From assembly GCA_902790415.1 (NCBI GenBank), contig CADARU010000008.1:1-43880 (forward strand): a stretch of 43,880 nucleotides of DNA, in the 5' to 3' direction. The notes beneath the pieces were generated by a model, which worked only from the letters and a program-made list of their open reading frames with translations, was not told where the DNA came from and ran no database searches. The position numbers and the translations under genes were made by a program. Origin of the DNA: an uncultured Pseudomonadota bacterium. GTDB taxonomy: Bacteria; Pseudomonadota; Alphaproteobacteria; Rs-D84. This document shows, piece after piece, positions 7,936 through 15,642 of the stretch (positions are counted from its first letter, which is position 1; every line of letters starts with the position of its first letter).

Positions 7936-9465
7936 ATGATATCTTTGAGTTCTGTAATATTTAATGGTATGGACGCAACCAAGATAGATGTCCAAGTGCA
8001 AATTTCCGCCGGCCTGTCCAAGCCGGAATTTAACATCATTGGGTTGGCCGATCGCGCGGTCAAAGAATCCGCAGAAAGAATCAGAAATGTTTTGGCGGCG
8101 TTGGGGTTACAATTACCGGCAAAACGTCTGACGGTTAACCTGTCCCCGGCCGATGTGGAAAAAAGTGGCGCGCATTTTGATTTGCCTATTTTGTGCGGGA
8201 TATTGTGTGCTTTTGATGTATTGCCGGAATCAGAACTTTCTAAATACATAATCATTGGCGAAGTTGGATTGAACGGTGCAATCGTTAAAACCAACGGTGT
8301 TTTACCGGCCAGTGTTTGGGCCAATAAAAATGGCATGGGAATAATTTGCCCTGGCGACCAAGGAACCGAGGCGCGCTGGGCCGGACACGATAAAATATTG
8401 GCACCATTTCATGTATTAGAACTGATAAATCATTTTAATGGACGTGCGATATTACCACTGCCGGATGCGGTGGCACCGCGCCAAGAAATTAACACGAACA
8501 TTGATATGGCCGAAGTTCATGGCCAGGCCGCCGCCAAACGCGCACTGGAAATCGCCGCAGCGGGCGGACACGCAATGTTAATGATTGGACCACCGGGATC
8601 GGGCAAAACAATGCTGGCATCACGACTGGCAACAATTTTACCAGAAATGACACCTGATGAAGTACTGGAAACATCCATTATTTATTCTATTGCCGGTCAA
8701 TTAGATAACAAGACGTTAATGTCGCATCGCCCTTTCCGCAGTGTTCACCATACATCCAGCCCGGTTTCTCTGGCCGGTGGCGGTTCGGATGCACGTCCCG
8801 GTGAAATATCTTTGGCACATAATGGGGTTTTGTTTTTAGACGAATTGCCGGAATTTAACCGCGCAACATTGGAAATTTTACGTCAACCAATGGAATCTGG
8901 GAAAATCATGATTTCGCGTGCGCGGCGCAATGCGACATACCCGGCACGTTTTCAACTGATTGCGGCAATGAATCCATGCCCATGTGGCCACCTGGGGAAT
9001 GCCGCCCTGTCCTGTTCCAAGGCACCAAGATGTGCCGAGGCATATCAGAATAAAATATCTGGACCATTACTGGACAGAATCGATTTACACGTTGATGTTG
9101 ATGCCGTAAATCCATGGGAAATGAAAACGCCAGATTCGACACCTTCGGAAACCAGTGCGACCGTACGCGCACGTGTCGTTGCCGCACGCAATCGTCAAAT
9201 CGCACGTCAAGGATATGTTAACGCACTGTTAGATGGCGCAGATTTAGATAAATATGTATGTCTGGACGAAAAACTGACCGAATTTTTAAATATGGCGGCC
9301 GAAAAAATGGGTATGTCCGCACGTGGATACAATCGTATAAAACGTATTGCGCGCACAATCGCCGATTTACGTGGGGCCGACAAAATAGAAATGGGCGACA
9401 TTGCCGAAGCACTATCATATCGCCCAATAAATCGTGGTAAATACGGTGTTAAATCCGGGAACTAG
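7936..9465 (+). CDS. comM: YifB/ComM-family Mg-chelatase-like AAA+ ATPase
   Basis: ComM (YifB) is a hexameric helicase that promotes branch migration during natural transformation in the species where it has been studied. The 509-residue product has the N-terminal ChlI-like domain (LADRAVKESAERIRNVLAAL and GEVGLNG). Walker A is GPPGSGKTM, Walker B is NGVLFLDELPEF, and a Cys cluster follows (MNPCPCGHLG with CSKAPRCAEAY). The C-terminal domain contains SARGYNRIKRIARTIADL. The length is typical. There is no Shine-Dalgarno sequence, and the -10 box ends 6 nt before the ATG. The stop codon overlaps the convergent barrel gene by 4 nt. Confidence 0.93.
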   Translation: MISLSSVIFNGMDATKIDVQVQISAGLSKPEFNIIGLADRAVKESAERIRNVLAALGLQLPAKRLTVNLSPADVEKSGAHFDLPILCGILCAFDVLPESELSKYIIIGEVGLNGAIVKTNGVLPASVWANKNGMGIICPGDQGTEARWAGHDKILAPFHVLELINHFNGRAILPLPDAVAPRQEINTNIDMAEVHGQAAAKRALEIAAAGGHAMLMIGPPGSGKTMLASRLATILPEMTPDEVLETSIIYSIAGQLDNKTLMSHRPFRSVHHTSSPVSLAGGGSDARPGEISLAHNGVLFLDELPEFNRATLEILRQPMESGKIMISRARRNATYPARFQLIAAMNPCPCGHLGNAALSCSKAPRCAEAYQNKISGPLLDRIDLHVDVDAVNPWEMKTPDSTPSETSATVRARVVAARNRQIARQGYVNALLDGADLDKYVCLDEKLTEFLNMAAEKMGMSARGYNRIKRIARTIADLRGADKIEMGDIAEALSYRPINRGKYGVKSGN

Positions 9466-10418
9466 AATTCAAAGCGCAACCCCAGCATCACATTTGTATA
9501 CAATGCACTTTTTGCACTGAACGTGTCCAGTTTACGGGTTTCATCCTCGTTTGTTAAGGAATATTTAATTTTTGGAATGAACGCGACACGCGCACCAAAA
9601 TCCATAAATAAATTATCCGTCAAACCATACGAAAGACCTAATGCGCCAACGGCCGCAATATTATTAGTATCGGTTTTTGACTGATAGAATTGAATAACGC
9701 CATTATCGTTGGCTTCACCAAAATTGGTTAAATCTTCGGACAAAGACAAATCCGACCATGGATCAGATAAATTTAATACGGTGCGACTGTTTGCATAACC
9801 AAAACCAACGCCAATATATGGGATTATCGTGTGCAATGGCTTTATATACCCGCTAAAGAAATCATAAAATGCCATAACACTGATAATATCAGAAGACACC
9901 GTTGATTGAACCGCACCACTTTCAACATTGATTGTATCACCACCGGTCAATTTCATATTGCCCTTGAACAACGGTGATGTATTATAATCTATTTCGGAAA
10001 AATGGTCCCAGCCCAGTTCAAAGCGCCATTGGGGCGAATCCGGCAAAGTAATGCCAACACTGGCCCCCGCGGCAAAAGCAAAATCAGATAACTTTTTATC
10101 AATGCCCAATGATTTAAATTCACCAGACCCCGCATAATCAAATCCGTCATAACCATCGCAAGAACCGCCAGAAGCAGCGACAACTTCGCCAGTGTCATAG
10201 TTTACACAATATTCGGAAACAACACTAACGAAATCATTGTGCATTTTCGACATCAAATACGTTGCCCCCGCGCGAAGCGATACAACCGTACGCATGCCAT
10301 TATCATAATACCCCGGATTATAAGTATATTCCCCAGAATATTGCCAGTTTGCAAATGCCGATGTACCACAAACCGCGGCCACAATCGGGAAAAATAAAAG
10401 TAAATTTTTTGTTTTCAT
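9462..10418 (-). CDS. Outer-membrane beta-barrel protein (surface antigen-like)
   Basis: The 318-residue product has a Sec signal peptide (MKTKNLLLFFPIVAAVCGTS, cleavage near AFA/NWQ), alternating strand-like segments, and a C-terminus LGLRFEF ending in Phe, which is the usual Bam recognition signal. The protein resembles 8-stranded opacity/P44-type barrels in layout (for example FAAGASVGITLPDSPQWRFE and VGFGYANSR), but I cannot name a family. ATG 10418 is chosen because the signal peptide starts there and a TATAAT box ends 7 nt upstream. Its stop codon overlaps that of comM through a CTAG. Confidence 0.72.
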   Translation of the reverse strand: MKTKNLLLFFPIVAAVCGTSAFANWQYSGEYTYNPGYYDNGMRTVVSLRAGATYLMSKMHNDFVSVVSEYCVNYDTGEVVAASGGSCDGYDGFDYAGSGEFKSLGIDKKLSDFAFAAGASVGITLPDSPQWRFELGWDHFSEIDYNTSPLFKGNMKLTGGDTINVESGAVQSTVSSDIISVMAFYDFFSGYIKPLHTIIPYIGVGFGYANSRTVLNLSDPWSDLSLSEDLTNFGEANDNGVIQFYQSKTDTNNIAAVGALGLSYGLTDNLFMDFGARVAFIPKIKYSLTNEDETRKLDTFSAKSALYTNVMLGLRFEF

Positions 10419-10425
10419 GTTGATA

Positions 10426-10473
10426 ATTATATCACAAAAAACACTTAAAACCAAATAGATTTTATGTTACAAT
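10426..10473. promoter_or_regulatory. Back-to-back leaderless promoters (barrel gene, minus; exchanger, plus)
   Basis: Minus strand: TTGGTT (10454-10449) - 17 - TATAAT (10431-10426), then 7 nt to the barrel-protein ATG. Plus strand: TTAAAA (10445-10450) - 17 - TACAAT (10468-10473), then 7 nt to the exchanger ATG. The two -35 boxes overlap. Confidence 0.55.
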
Positions 10474-10480
10474 AGACACC

Positions 10481-11407
10481 ATGATTACGGAAATACTTTT
10501 ACTAATTTTAGGGTTTGTTTTATTGGTTCGCGGCGCAGATGTGTTTGTTGATGCCGCCGCCGGAATCGCACGAAAGTTCAAAATACCGGCCATAATTATC
10601 GGCACAACCATTGTTGCCATCGGTACCAGCGCACCCGAGGCCGCCATTAGTATCATCGCCGCATTAAAAGGCGCGGACGGCGTATCGGTTGGGAACGTTA
10701 TCGGTTCTAATATCACGAACATATTTCTAATCTTGGGGGTAACAGCGGCGATTGGAACGATACCGGTTCATAAAAATACAAAAAAGTATGAATTGCCTTT
10801 TGTGGGTTTTATCACATTATTACTGGCAATATTTGGATTGACATTGGGGCAAATATCACGTGGCGCAGCAATTATATTATTAGCACTGTTTGTCGCGTTT
10901 TTAATTTACATGATTATCATGGCACGCAAATCAGACGATGTGCCAGACGACATTAAACCTGTATCACTGGGGGCCGGCGCGGTATTGATAATTGCGGGTA
11001 TCGCCGCCCTGGTGTATGGCAGTAATATGGTCGTAGATTCTGCAACCGCGATTGCACAACATGTTGGTGTTTCGGACCGCGTTATTGGATTAACCCTGAT
11101 TGCACTGGGGACCAGTTTGCCTGAATTGGTCGTATGCATAATCGCGGCAATAAAACGTCAATATGATTTAGCAATCGGTAACATCGTTGGTTCAAATATC
11201 TTTAATATATTGTTCGTGTTGGGCATGGCGGCGGCAATTCGTCCGATACCGTTCCAGATTGCTTTTCTAACCGATACTGCGGTTGCATTAGGCGCGATTG
11301 CAATGTTAATACTGTTCACATATCGCGGTTCAAAATTGACACGTATAGGCGGGATAGTGTTTTTATTATCATATATAGCATACACTGCGTATTTGGTGAT
11401 AGAGTAA
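10481..11407 (+). CDS. Ca2+/Na+ antiporter, CaCA family (YrbG-like)
   Basis: Members exchange Ca2+ for Na+ or H+ across the inner membrane. The 308-residue protein shows the internal duplication of the family. The first alpha repeat is IGTTIVAIGTSAPEAAISI with VGNVIGSNITNIFLILG. The second is IGLTLIALGTSLPELVVC with IGNIVGSNIFNILFVLG. There are about ten membrane segments, and the length fits YrbG (about 325). There is no Shine-Dalgarno sequence; the promoter predicts a leaderless message. A small hairpin with a T-run (TCCCG/CGGGA, 11487-11508) probably ends the transcript. Confidence 0.9.
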   Translation: MITEILLLILGFVLLVRGADVFVDAAAGIARKFKIPAIIIGTTIVAIGTSAPEAAISIIAALKGADGVSVGNVIGSNITNIFLILGVTAAIGTIPVHKNTKKYELPFVGFITLLLAIFGLTLGQISRGAAIILLALFVAFLIYMIIMARKSDDVPDDIKPVSLGAGAVLIIAGIAALVYGSNMVVDSATAIAQHVGVSDRVIGLTLIALGTSLPELVVCIIAAIKRQYDLAIGNIVGSNIFNILFVLGMAAAIRPIPFQIAFLTDTAVALGAIAMLILFTYRGSKLTRIGGIVFLLSYIAYTAYLVIE

Positions 11408-11443
11408 TATCATATCATGCACAAATCTGCGTTTTTTAAAGGA

Positions 11444-11546
11444 CAAAAACGAACGTTTATGTCTAGGCGTTTTTCGTAAAAAAAATTCCCGGTTTTTCGG
11501 GATTTTTTGTTTTGCAAAAACACACCGTCAAAAACGTTCGTTTTTG
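11444..11546. repeat. Two copies of an 18-bp palindrome around a terminator
   Basis: CAAAAACG-AA-CGTTTATG (11444-11461) and CAAAAACG-TT-CGTTTTTG (11529-11546) are near-identical palindromes with inverted centres, 85 bp apart. Between them is the intrinsic terminator TCCCG/CGGGA with a T-run. The second copy lies just upstream of the next gene, so it could be an operator. No other copies were seen in the window. Confidence 0.5.
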
Positions 11547-11603
11547 ATACAATCATATTATATTGAGAATATTTACAATAAAAACAAACAAAAAGGAAGT
11601 AAA

Positions 11604-12236
11604 ATGAAAAAACTTTTCAATTTTTCTGAAGGCAGAGAAAAACTAATTTTATTAGAAAAAATGCAAGAATTGCGCGACATATTGGAAAAAATGCCAAAAC
11701 GCCCAAAATTAACCGAAACAACACCATGGCAAACCAGTTTTTTAAAGCTTTATAATCATTTGTTTGAAACAGGTACAAAATTGAAAGAATTTTTTGATAA
11801 AAATCCAATAAAAAAAATGAATACAGATTTGAAAAAATTTGAAATACCTGTAACAATCCCAGAAGAAAATATTAAATGGTACATGGAATTTGCACATGCG
11901 CCCGTTGATTCTTTCTCACAGGTACCCGAAAAGATGCAAAAAAATGCCGCGGTTTATAATTATGCCGGCGATGGTTATATAGATTATAAAAAGATAGCAG
12001 ACATCGCCAAGGAACCGCATAGCGCGGCCTCACTGCAAGCAATTTTGAACAAAAATGAAAGGGCTACTACGGACATTTGTATTGCGATTTTGTGTCAAGA
12101 TACAATGATAGAACAAGAGATAGAAATAAAAAAAATACAAGACAATTTAAAAGAAACATTAGCTAAACAAGAAAAACCTAAAACAAATATTTTTGACATG
12201 TTTAGCAAATCAAAATATTTTGAACAGAAACTTTAA
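11604..12236 (+). CDS. Hypothetical protein, helical, unknown
   Basis: I do not recognise this 210-residue protein. It has no signal peptide or membrane segment. It is rich in Lys, Glu and Ile, with amphipathic helices (for example KLILLEKMQELRDILEKM and QEIEIKKIQDNLKETLAKQ). The start at 11604 is supported by an AAGGAAG site. It is more AT-rich than its neighbours and uses AAA, ATA and AAT codons heavily, which may mean recent acquisition. It is bounded by the palindrome/terminator region upstream and by a terminator (12244-12268) and a repeat downstream. The reading frame could also encode an effector or phage-derived protein, but nothing shows this directly. Confidence 0.6.
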   Translation: MKKLFNFSEGREKLILLEKMQELRDILEKMPKRPKLTETTPWQTSFLKLYNHLFETGTKLKEFFDKNPIKKMNTDLKKFEIPVTIPEENIKWYMEFAHAPVDSFSQVPEKMQKNAAVYNYAGDGYIDYKKIADIAKEPHSAASLQAILNKNERATTDICIAILCQDTMIEQEIEIKKIQDNLKETLAKQEKPKTNIFDMFSKSKYFEQKL

Positions 12237-12241
12237 AAAAT

Positions 12242-12368
12242 TAAAACCGGTGTAAAATCGGTTTTTTTATAGTCCGTCTTCGTTCGCAAAATCTACTTGT
12301 TGTCGAACCGCTCGGTTCTCGTCCGAAACATAATCAGACCAAAAATAAAACCGGTGTAAAACCGGTTT
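12242..12368 (-). repeat. tRNA-downstream repeat, copy C, between 23-bp direct repeats
   Basis: A 23-bp sequence beginning TAAAACCGGTGTAAAA and ending CGGTTT occurs at 12242-12264 and 12346-12368 with one mismatch. Each copy is a terminator hairpin. Between them (12288-12324, minus strand) is the repeat core GACGAGAACC...GGTTCGACAACAAGTAGATTT, which matches copy A at 5674-5713. The hairpin reads GAACCG/CGGTTC here and GAACCC/GGGTTC in copy A, so pairing is kept. The element is 3' of tRNA-Ala, as copy A is 3' of tRNA-Arg. Confidence 0.7.
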
Positions 12369-12375
12369 GAATTTT

Positions 12376-12451
12376 TGGTGGAGCTGATCGGACTCGAACC
12401 GACGACCCCTTGCATGCCATGCAAGTGCTCTACCAACTGAGCTACAACCCC
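12376..12451 (-). tRNA. tRNA-Ala (anticodon GGC)
   Basis: On the minus strand the acceptor stem GGGGTTG pairs with CAGCTCC. The anticodon stem CTTGC/GCAAG encloses ATGGCAT, giving anticodon GGC. The T-arm contains CGGTTCGAGTCCG, and CCA is encoded. A terminator hairpin follows at 12368-12346. Confidence 0.97.
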
Positions 12452-12479
12452 ATTTCGGATTGTTATTCTATATTTCTTC

Positions 12480-12508
12480 TTGCCAAATGTCAAATAGATT
12501 TGCTAATC
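12480..12508 (+). promoter_or_regulatory. Promoter of the frr-uppS-cdsA-rseP-bamA cluster
   Basis: TTGCCA (12480-12485), 17 nt, CTAATC (12503-12508). The leader then carries an AAGGAG site before the frr ATG, so this gene is not leaderless. Confidence 0.45.
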
Positions 12509-12534
12509 TCTTTTTAAACCCAAGGAGATTAAGT

Positions 12535-13095
12535 ATGGATTATCAATCTTTAAAAGCCGAAGTCGAACAAAAGACCGCACAAACTATCGAAGTTTTAAAA
12601 AATGAATATGCCGGCCTGCGCACCGGACGCGCGTCAACACACCTGTTGGATGGTGTTCGTGTGGAAACATACGGTTCTGATATGCCGTTAAATCAACTGG
12701 CCACCGTTTCAACACCTGACAATCAGACACTTAGCGTTACCGTATGGGACATTTCTAATGTTGGTGCGGTTGAAAAAGCGATTCGTGATTCTGGGTTGGG
12801 CTTAAACCCAATGAGCGCCGGTGGCGTTATCAGATTGAATATGCCACCATTGACCGAAGAACGTCGTAAAGAATTAACCAAGGTTGCCGGCAAGTATGCC
12901 GAAGAAGCAAAAATTTCTATGCGCAATATTCGCCAAGATGCAATGGGCAAAGTTAAACGCGCCGTTACCGACAAAGAAATTTCCGAAGATGACCAGCGCA
13001 AATACGAAGATGATTTACAAAAACTGTTTGATGCACGTGCCGGTGAAGTTGATGCATTGGCAAAACAAAAAGAAACAGATATTATGTCTGTCTAA
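12535..13095 (+). CDS. frr: Ribosome recycling factor
   Basis: RRF splits the post-termination ribosome together with EF-G. The 186-residue product matches the family in length and motifs: LKNEYAGLRTGRASTHLLDGV, then PLNQLATVSTPDNQTLSVTVWD, then NPMSAGGVIRLNMPPLTEERRK and AKISMRNIRQDAMGKVKR. The ATG at 12535 follows CAAGGAGATTAAGT. It opens the conserved frr-uppS-cdsA-rseP-bamA order. pyrH, which usually precedes frr, is replaced here by tRNA-Ala. Confidence 0.97.
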   Translation: MDYQSLKAEVEQKTAQTIEVLKNEYAGLRTGRASTHLLDGVRVETYGSDMPLNQLATVSTPDNQTLSVTVWDISNVGAVEKAIRDSGLGLNPMSAGGVIRLNMPPLTEERRKELTKVAGKYAEEAKISMRNIRQDAMGKVKRAVTDKEISEDDQRKYEDDLQKLFDARAGEVDALAKQKETDIMSV

Positions 13096-13139
13096 TTATT
13101 GCAAACTGTTTTATGTATAACAAAAAATCGGGATAAAAA

Positions 13140-13895
13140 ATGTTTAATTTATTCAAAAAAAAGACCGCAGTTACACAACCAACAAAAATTCCTAAACACA
13201 TCGCATTTATTTGTGATGGGAATCGGCGTTGGGCGGAAATGCGTGGTCTGCCACCTTTGATGGGGCACAAGGCCGGAATTGCAAACTTTGAAAACTTGGT
13301 TGATTGGTTTTTTGCACGTGGTGTAACAACGGTTACGTTCTTTTTATTTTCAACAGAAAATTGGAATCGCACCAAGGAAGAAATTGATTTCTTGATGGAT
13401 TTATTTTACAACGAAATGAAAAAGAATCTGAAACACGCATTGGAAAAAAATTTACGCTATCGCGTAATTGGTACACGCGACAGATTGCCAAAAAAATTGG
13501 CAAACATGTGCGATAAATTGGAACAAGAATCCGCAGAAAATACCGGCGGAACGGTTGTGTTCGCATTAAATTACGGTGGCCAAGATGAAATTGTTAACGC
13601 GGTTAACGCGGCCATCGCCGAAGGCGCACCGGTTACACGCGAAACATTTGAAACGTTTTTAGATACCGGGGAATTATTACCTATTGATTTGATGGTCAGA
13701 ACTAGCAATGAATTTAGGATTTCTAATTTCTTGTTATGGAAATTGGCGTATGCGGAATTACTGTTTATTCCTGAACACTGGCCAGATTTGGTAAAAAGTG
13801 AGAAATTATGGCAATTTGTTTTGGATGAATATTCTAAACGCAACAGAAGATTTGGTGGTGGGAAAAAACTGAATTATTCTGGACGTAAAAAGTAA
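13140..13895 (+). CDS. uppS: Undecaprenyl diphosphate synthase
   Basis: UppS condenses eight isopentenyl units onto farnesyl diphosphate to make the C55 carrier for peptidoglycan and lipopolysaccharide. The 251-residue protein has the cis-prenyltransferase motif IAFICDGNRRWAEMRG with catalytic Asp26. It also has GHKAGIANFENLV, FFLFSTENWNRTKEEIDFLM and the C-terminal RTSNEFRISNFLLWKLAYAE. The ending FLDEYSKRNRRFGG is typical (read here as LDEYSKRNRRFGGG). It is 44 nt after frr and in the same operon. Confidence 0.97.
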   Translation: MFNLFKKKTAVTQPTKIPKHIAFICDGNRRWAEMRGLPPLMGHKAGIANFENLVDWFFARGVTTVTFFLFSTENWNRTKEEIDFLMDLFYNEMKKNLKHALEKNLRYRVIGTRDRLPKKLANMCDKLEQESAENTGGTVVFALNYGGQDEIVNAVNAAIAEGAPVTRETFETFLDTGELLPIDLMVRTSNEFRISNFLLWKLAYAELLFIPEHWPDLVKSEKLWQFVLDEYSKRNRRFGGGKKLNYSGRKK

Positions 13896-13914
13896 TCCAA
13901 GGAAAGGCATAAAA

Positions 13915-14568
13915 ATGTCAGAAACAGCAAAAAGAATTTTGGTCGCATTTGGTATGGGCGCAGTTATTCTGGCGGCGGCATGGTTGGAAAGTGTCGGATT
14001 GGCCGCGGTATTGTGGCTGTGTACGTTGGTTGGGATTGCGATGATTGCCGAATTTGCAAAGTGTATTTGGAACGCGCCACGCAACGTTATGTTTAATCTG
14101 CGCAATGTGTGCGTGTTTTTGATGTTTTTGGCTTTGTTGGTCTTGGATGCGGTATCGTTTTGGCACCTGGGACACAGACCGATGTTGGTGTTACTGATAT
14201 TACTTACCGTATGTGCGGCCGACATCGGTGCGTGGTTTTTTGGTCGGACATTTGGTGGGGATAAACTGTGGGAAAAAATATCAGAACACAAAACATGGAC
14301 CGGACAAATATTTGGCATATTGTGTGGGACCGCAATGTCCGTAATTTATGGCTATATTGTTTTGAACGGATTTGTTCCGCAATTATTGTGGATTGGTATT
14401 AGTATTTCTTTGCTGTCGCAATACGGCGATTTGACCGCCAGTTTTGTAAAACGCAGATTGGGCATCAAAGATTTCAGCAATATTTTGGCCGGTCATGGCG
14501 GAATAATTGATAGATTTGATGGTTGGACATATGTCTTGCCTTTGGTTTGGATGTTATTAACAAGATAA
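13915..14568 (+). CDS. cdsA: Phosphatidate cytidylyltransferase
   Basis: CdsA makes CDP-diacylglycerol from phosphatidate and CTP in the inner membrane. The 217-residue polytopic protein carries the family signature at its C-terminus: SFVKRRLGIKDFSNIL followed by GHGGIIDRFDGW. An upstream CAADIGAWFFGRTFGG belongs to the same domain. At 217 residues it is shorter than E. coli CdsA (285) but near the short form of alphaproteobacteria. An AAGGAAAGG sequence precedes the ATG. rseP follows after 15 nt; dxr, often found between them, is absent. Confidence 0.95.
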   Translation: MSETAKRILVAFGMGAVILAAAWLESVGLAAVLWLCTLVGIAMIAEFAKCIWNAPRNVMFNLRNVCVFLMFLALLVLDAVSFWHLGHRPMLVLLILLTVCAADIGAWFFGRTFGGDKLWEKISEHKTWTGQIFGILCGTAMSVIYGYIVLNGFVPQLLWIGISISLLSQYGDLTASFVKRRLGIKDFSNILAGHGGIIDRFDGWTYVLPLVWMLLTR

Positions 14569-14583
14569 AGAGAGGAAACCGTA

Positions 14584-15636
14584 ATGCACACGATAACGAC
14601 TATTATTGCACTGTTAATTGTTTTAGGCGTTGTGGTTTTCATACACGAACTGGGGCATTTTTTGGCGGCACGTTGGGCCGGTGCGCGCGTTGATGCGTTT
14701 TCTATTGGTTTTGGACCGGCTTTGATTAAGTGGCATGACCGGCACAATACAGTGTGGAAAATTTGTTGTTTACCGTTGGGTGGATATGTTTCTATATACG
14801 GTCAAGAAGACATGTTCAACCGCAAGAAATACCAAGAATTATCACGCGCAAAAAAACAAGGACATTATTTATCCATGCCGGCATGGAAACAATTTATTGT
14901 GATTGGTGCGGGTGTGTTTATGAACTTTGTTTTGGCATGGCTGATTTATTCGGGAATATATGCATTTAAGCCAAAAAATGTTCAATTACCGGTTGTTGGT
15001 CAGGTTATCCAAGGCAGTGTCGCATTTAAATCAGGGGTCAAGCCAGGCGATATTATCGTTAAGATAGATAAAAGTAATATCACAAACTGGGGCGAAATTA
15101 TCATCGCCAAAGAATTAGCCGCAGCCAGGGATGCAAATGTAACATTGGCGCGTGGCGACAAACTGGTCCAGGTAAAATTGGCACCTGCACCACGTTGGGG
15201 ATTGGTTGCCGATGGCAGCAAAACAGAATTTAGAAAAAAGGGATTTTTTGGCGCGCTATATTCCGGCGCACGTGAAACATATTATCAATCTAAAACATTG
15301 CTGACCGTATTAAAGCAAATTGTAACCGGTGAACGTTCGGCGAAACAACTGGGGTCGTTTATTACAATCGCCCAGGTTTCTGGCCAGGCAATGGCAACCG
15401 GATTCTTTGCTCTGTTGACCATTATTGCCTTGCTGTCGGTGAATCTTGGTGTTATAAATTTATTACCGATACCGGTATTGGATGGTGGATACCTGTTAAT
15501 CCTTGTCATAGAAGGTATAACACGTAAAAAACTGGGGGGACGTGGCATGGAAATCGCGATTGTATGTGGTTGGATTTTCTTGGCTGCGGTGTTGGCTTTA
15601 ACAATGTGGAACGATTTAGTTCGAGTATTTGGGTAA
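14584..15636 (+). CDS. rseP: Intramembrane zinc protease RseP (site-2 protease)
   Basis: RseP cleaves membrane-embedded anti-sigma factors and leftover signal peptides. The 350-residue protein has HELGHF in the first membrane helix (His21, Glu22, His25) and one PDZ domain around KSGVKPGDIIVKIDKSNITNWGE (given here in part: SGVKPGDIIVKID). The third zinc-ligand motif is NLLPIPVLDGGYLL near the C-terminus. The single PDZ domain and the length match alphaproteobacterial MmpA-type proteins. A GAGAGGA site precedes the ATG. bamA follows after 6 nt. Confidence 0.95.
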   Translation: MHTITTIIALLIVLGVVVFIHELGHFLAARWAGARVDAFSIGFGPALIKWHDRHNTVWKICCLPLGGYVSIYGQEDMFNRKKYQELSRAKKQGHYLSMPAWKQFIVIGAGVFMNFVLAWLIYSGIYAFKPKNVQLPVVGQVIQGSVAFKSGVKPGDIIVKIDKSNITNWGEIIIAKELAAARDANVTLARGDKLVQVKLAPAPRWGLVADGSKTEFRKKGFFGALYSGARETYYQSKTLLTVLKQIVTGERSAKQLGSFITIAQVSGQAMATGFFALLTIIALLSVNLGVINLLPIPVLDGGYLLILVIEGITRKKLGGRGMEIAIVCGWIFLAAVLALTMWNDLVRVFG

Positions 15637-15642
15637 CAAACA

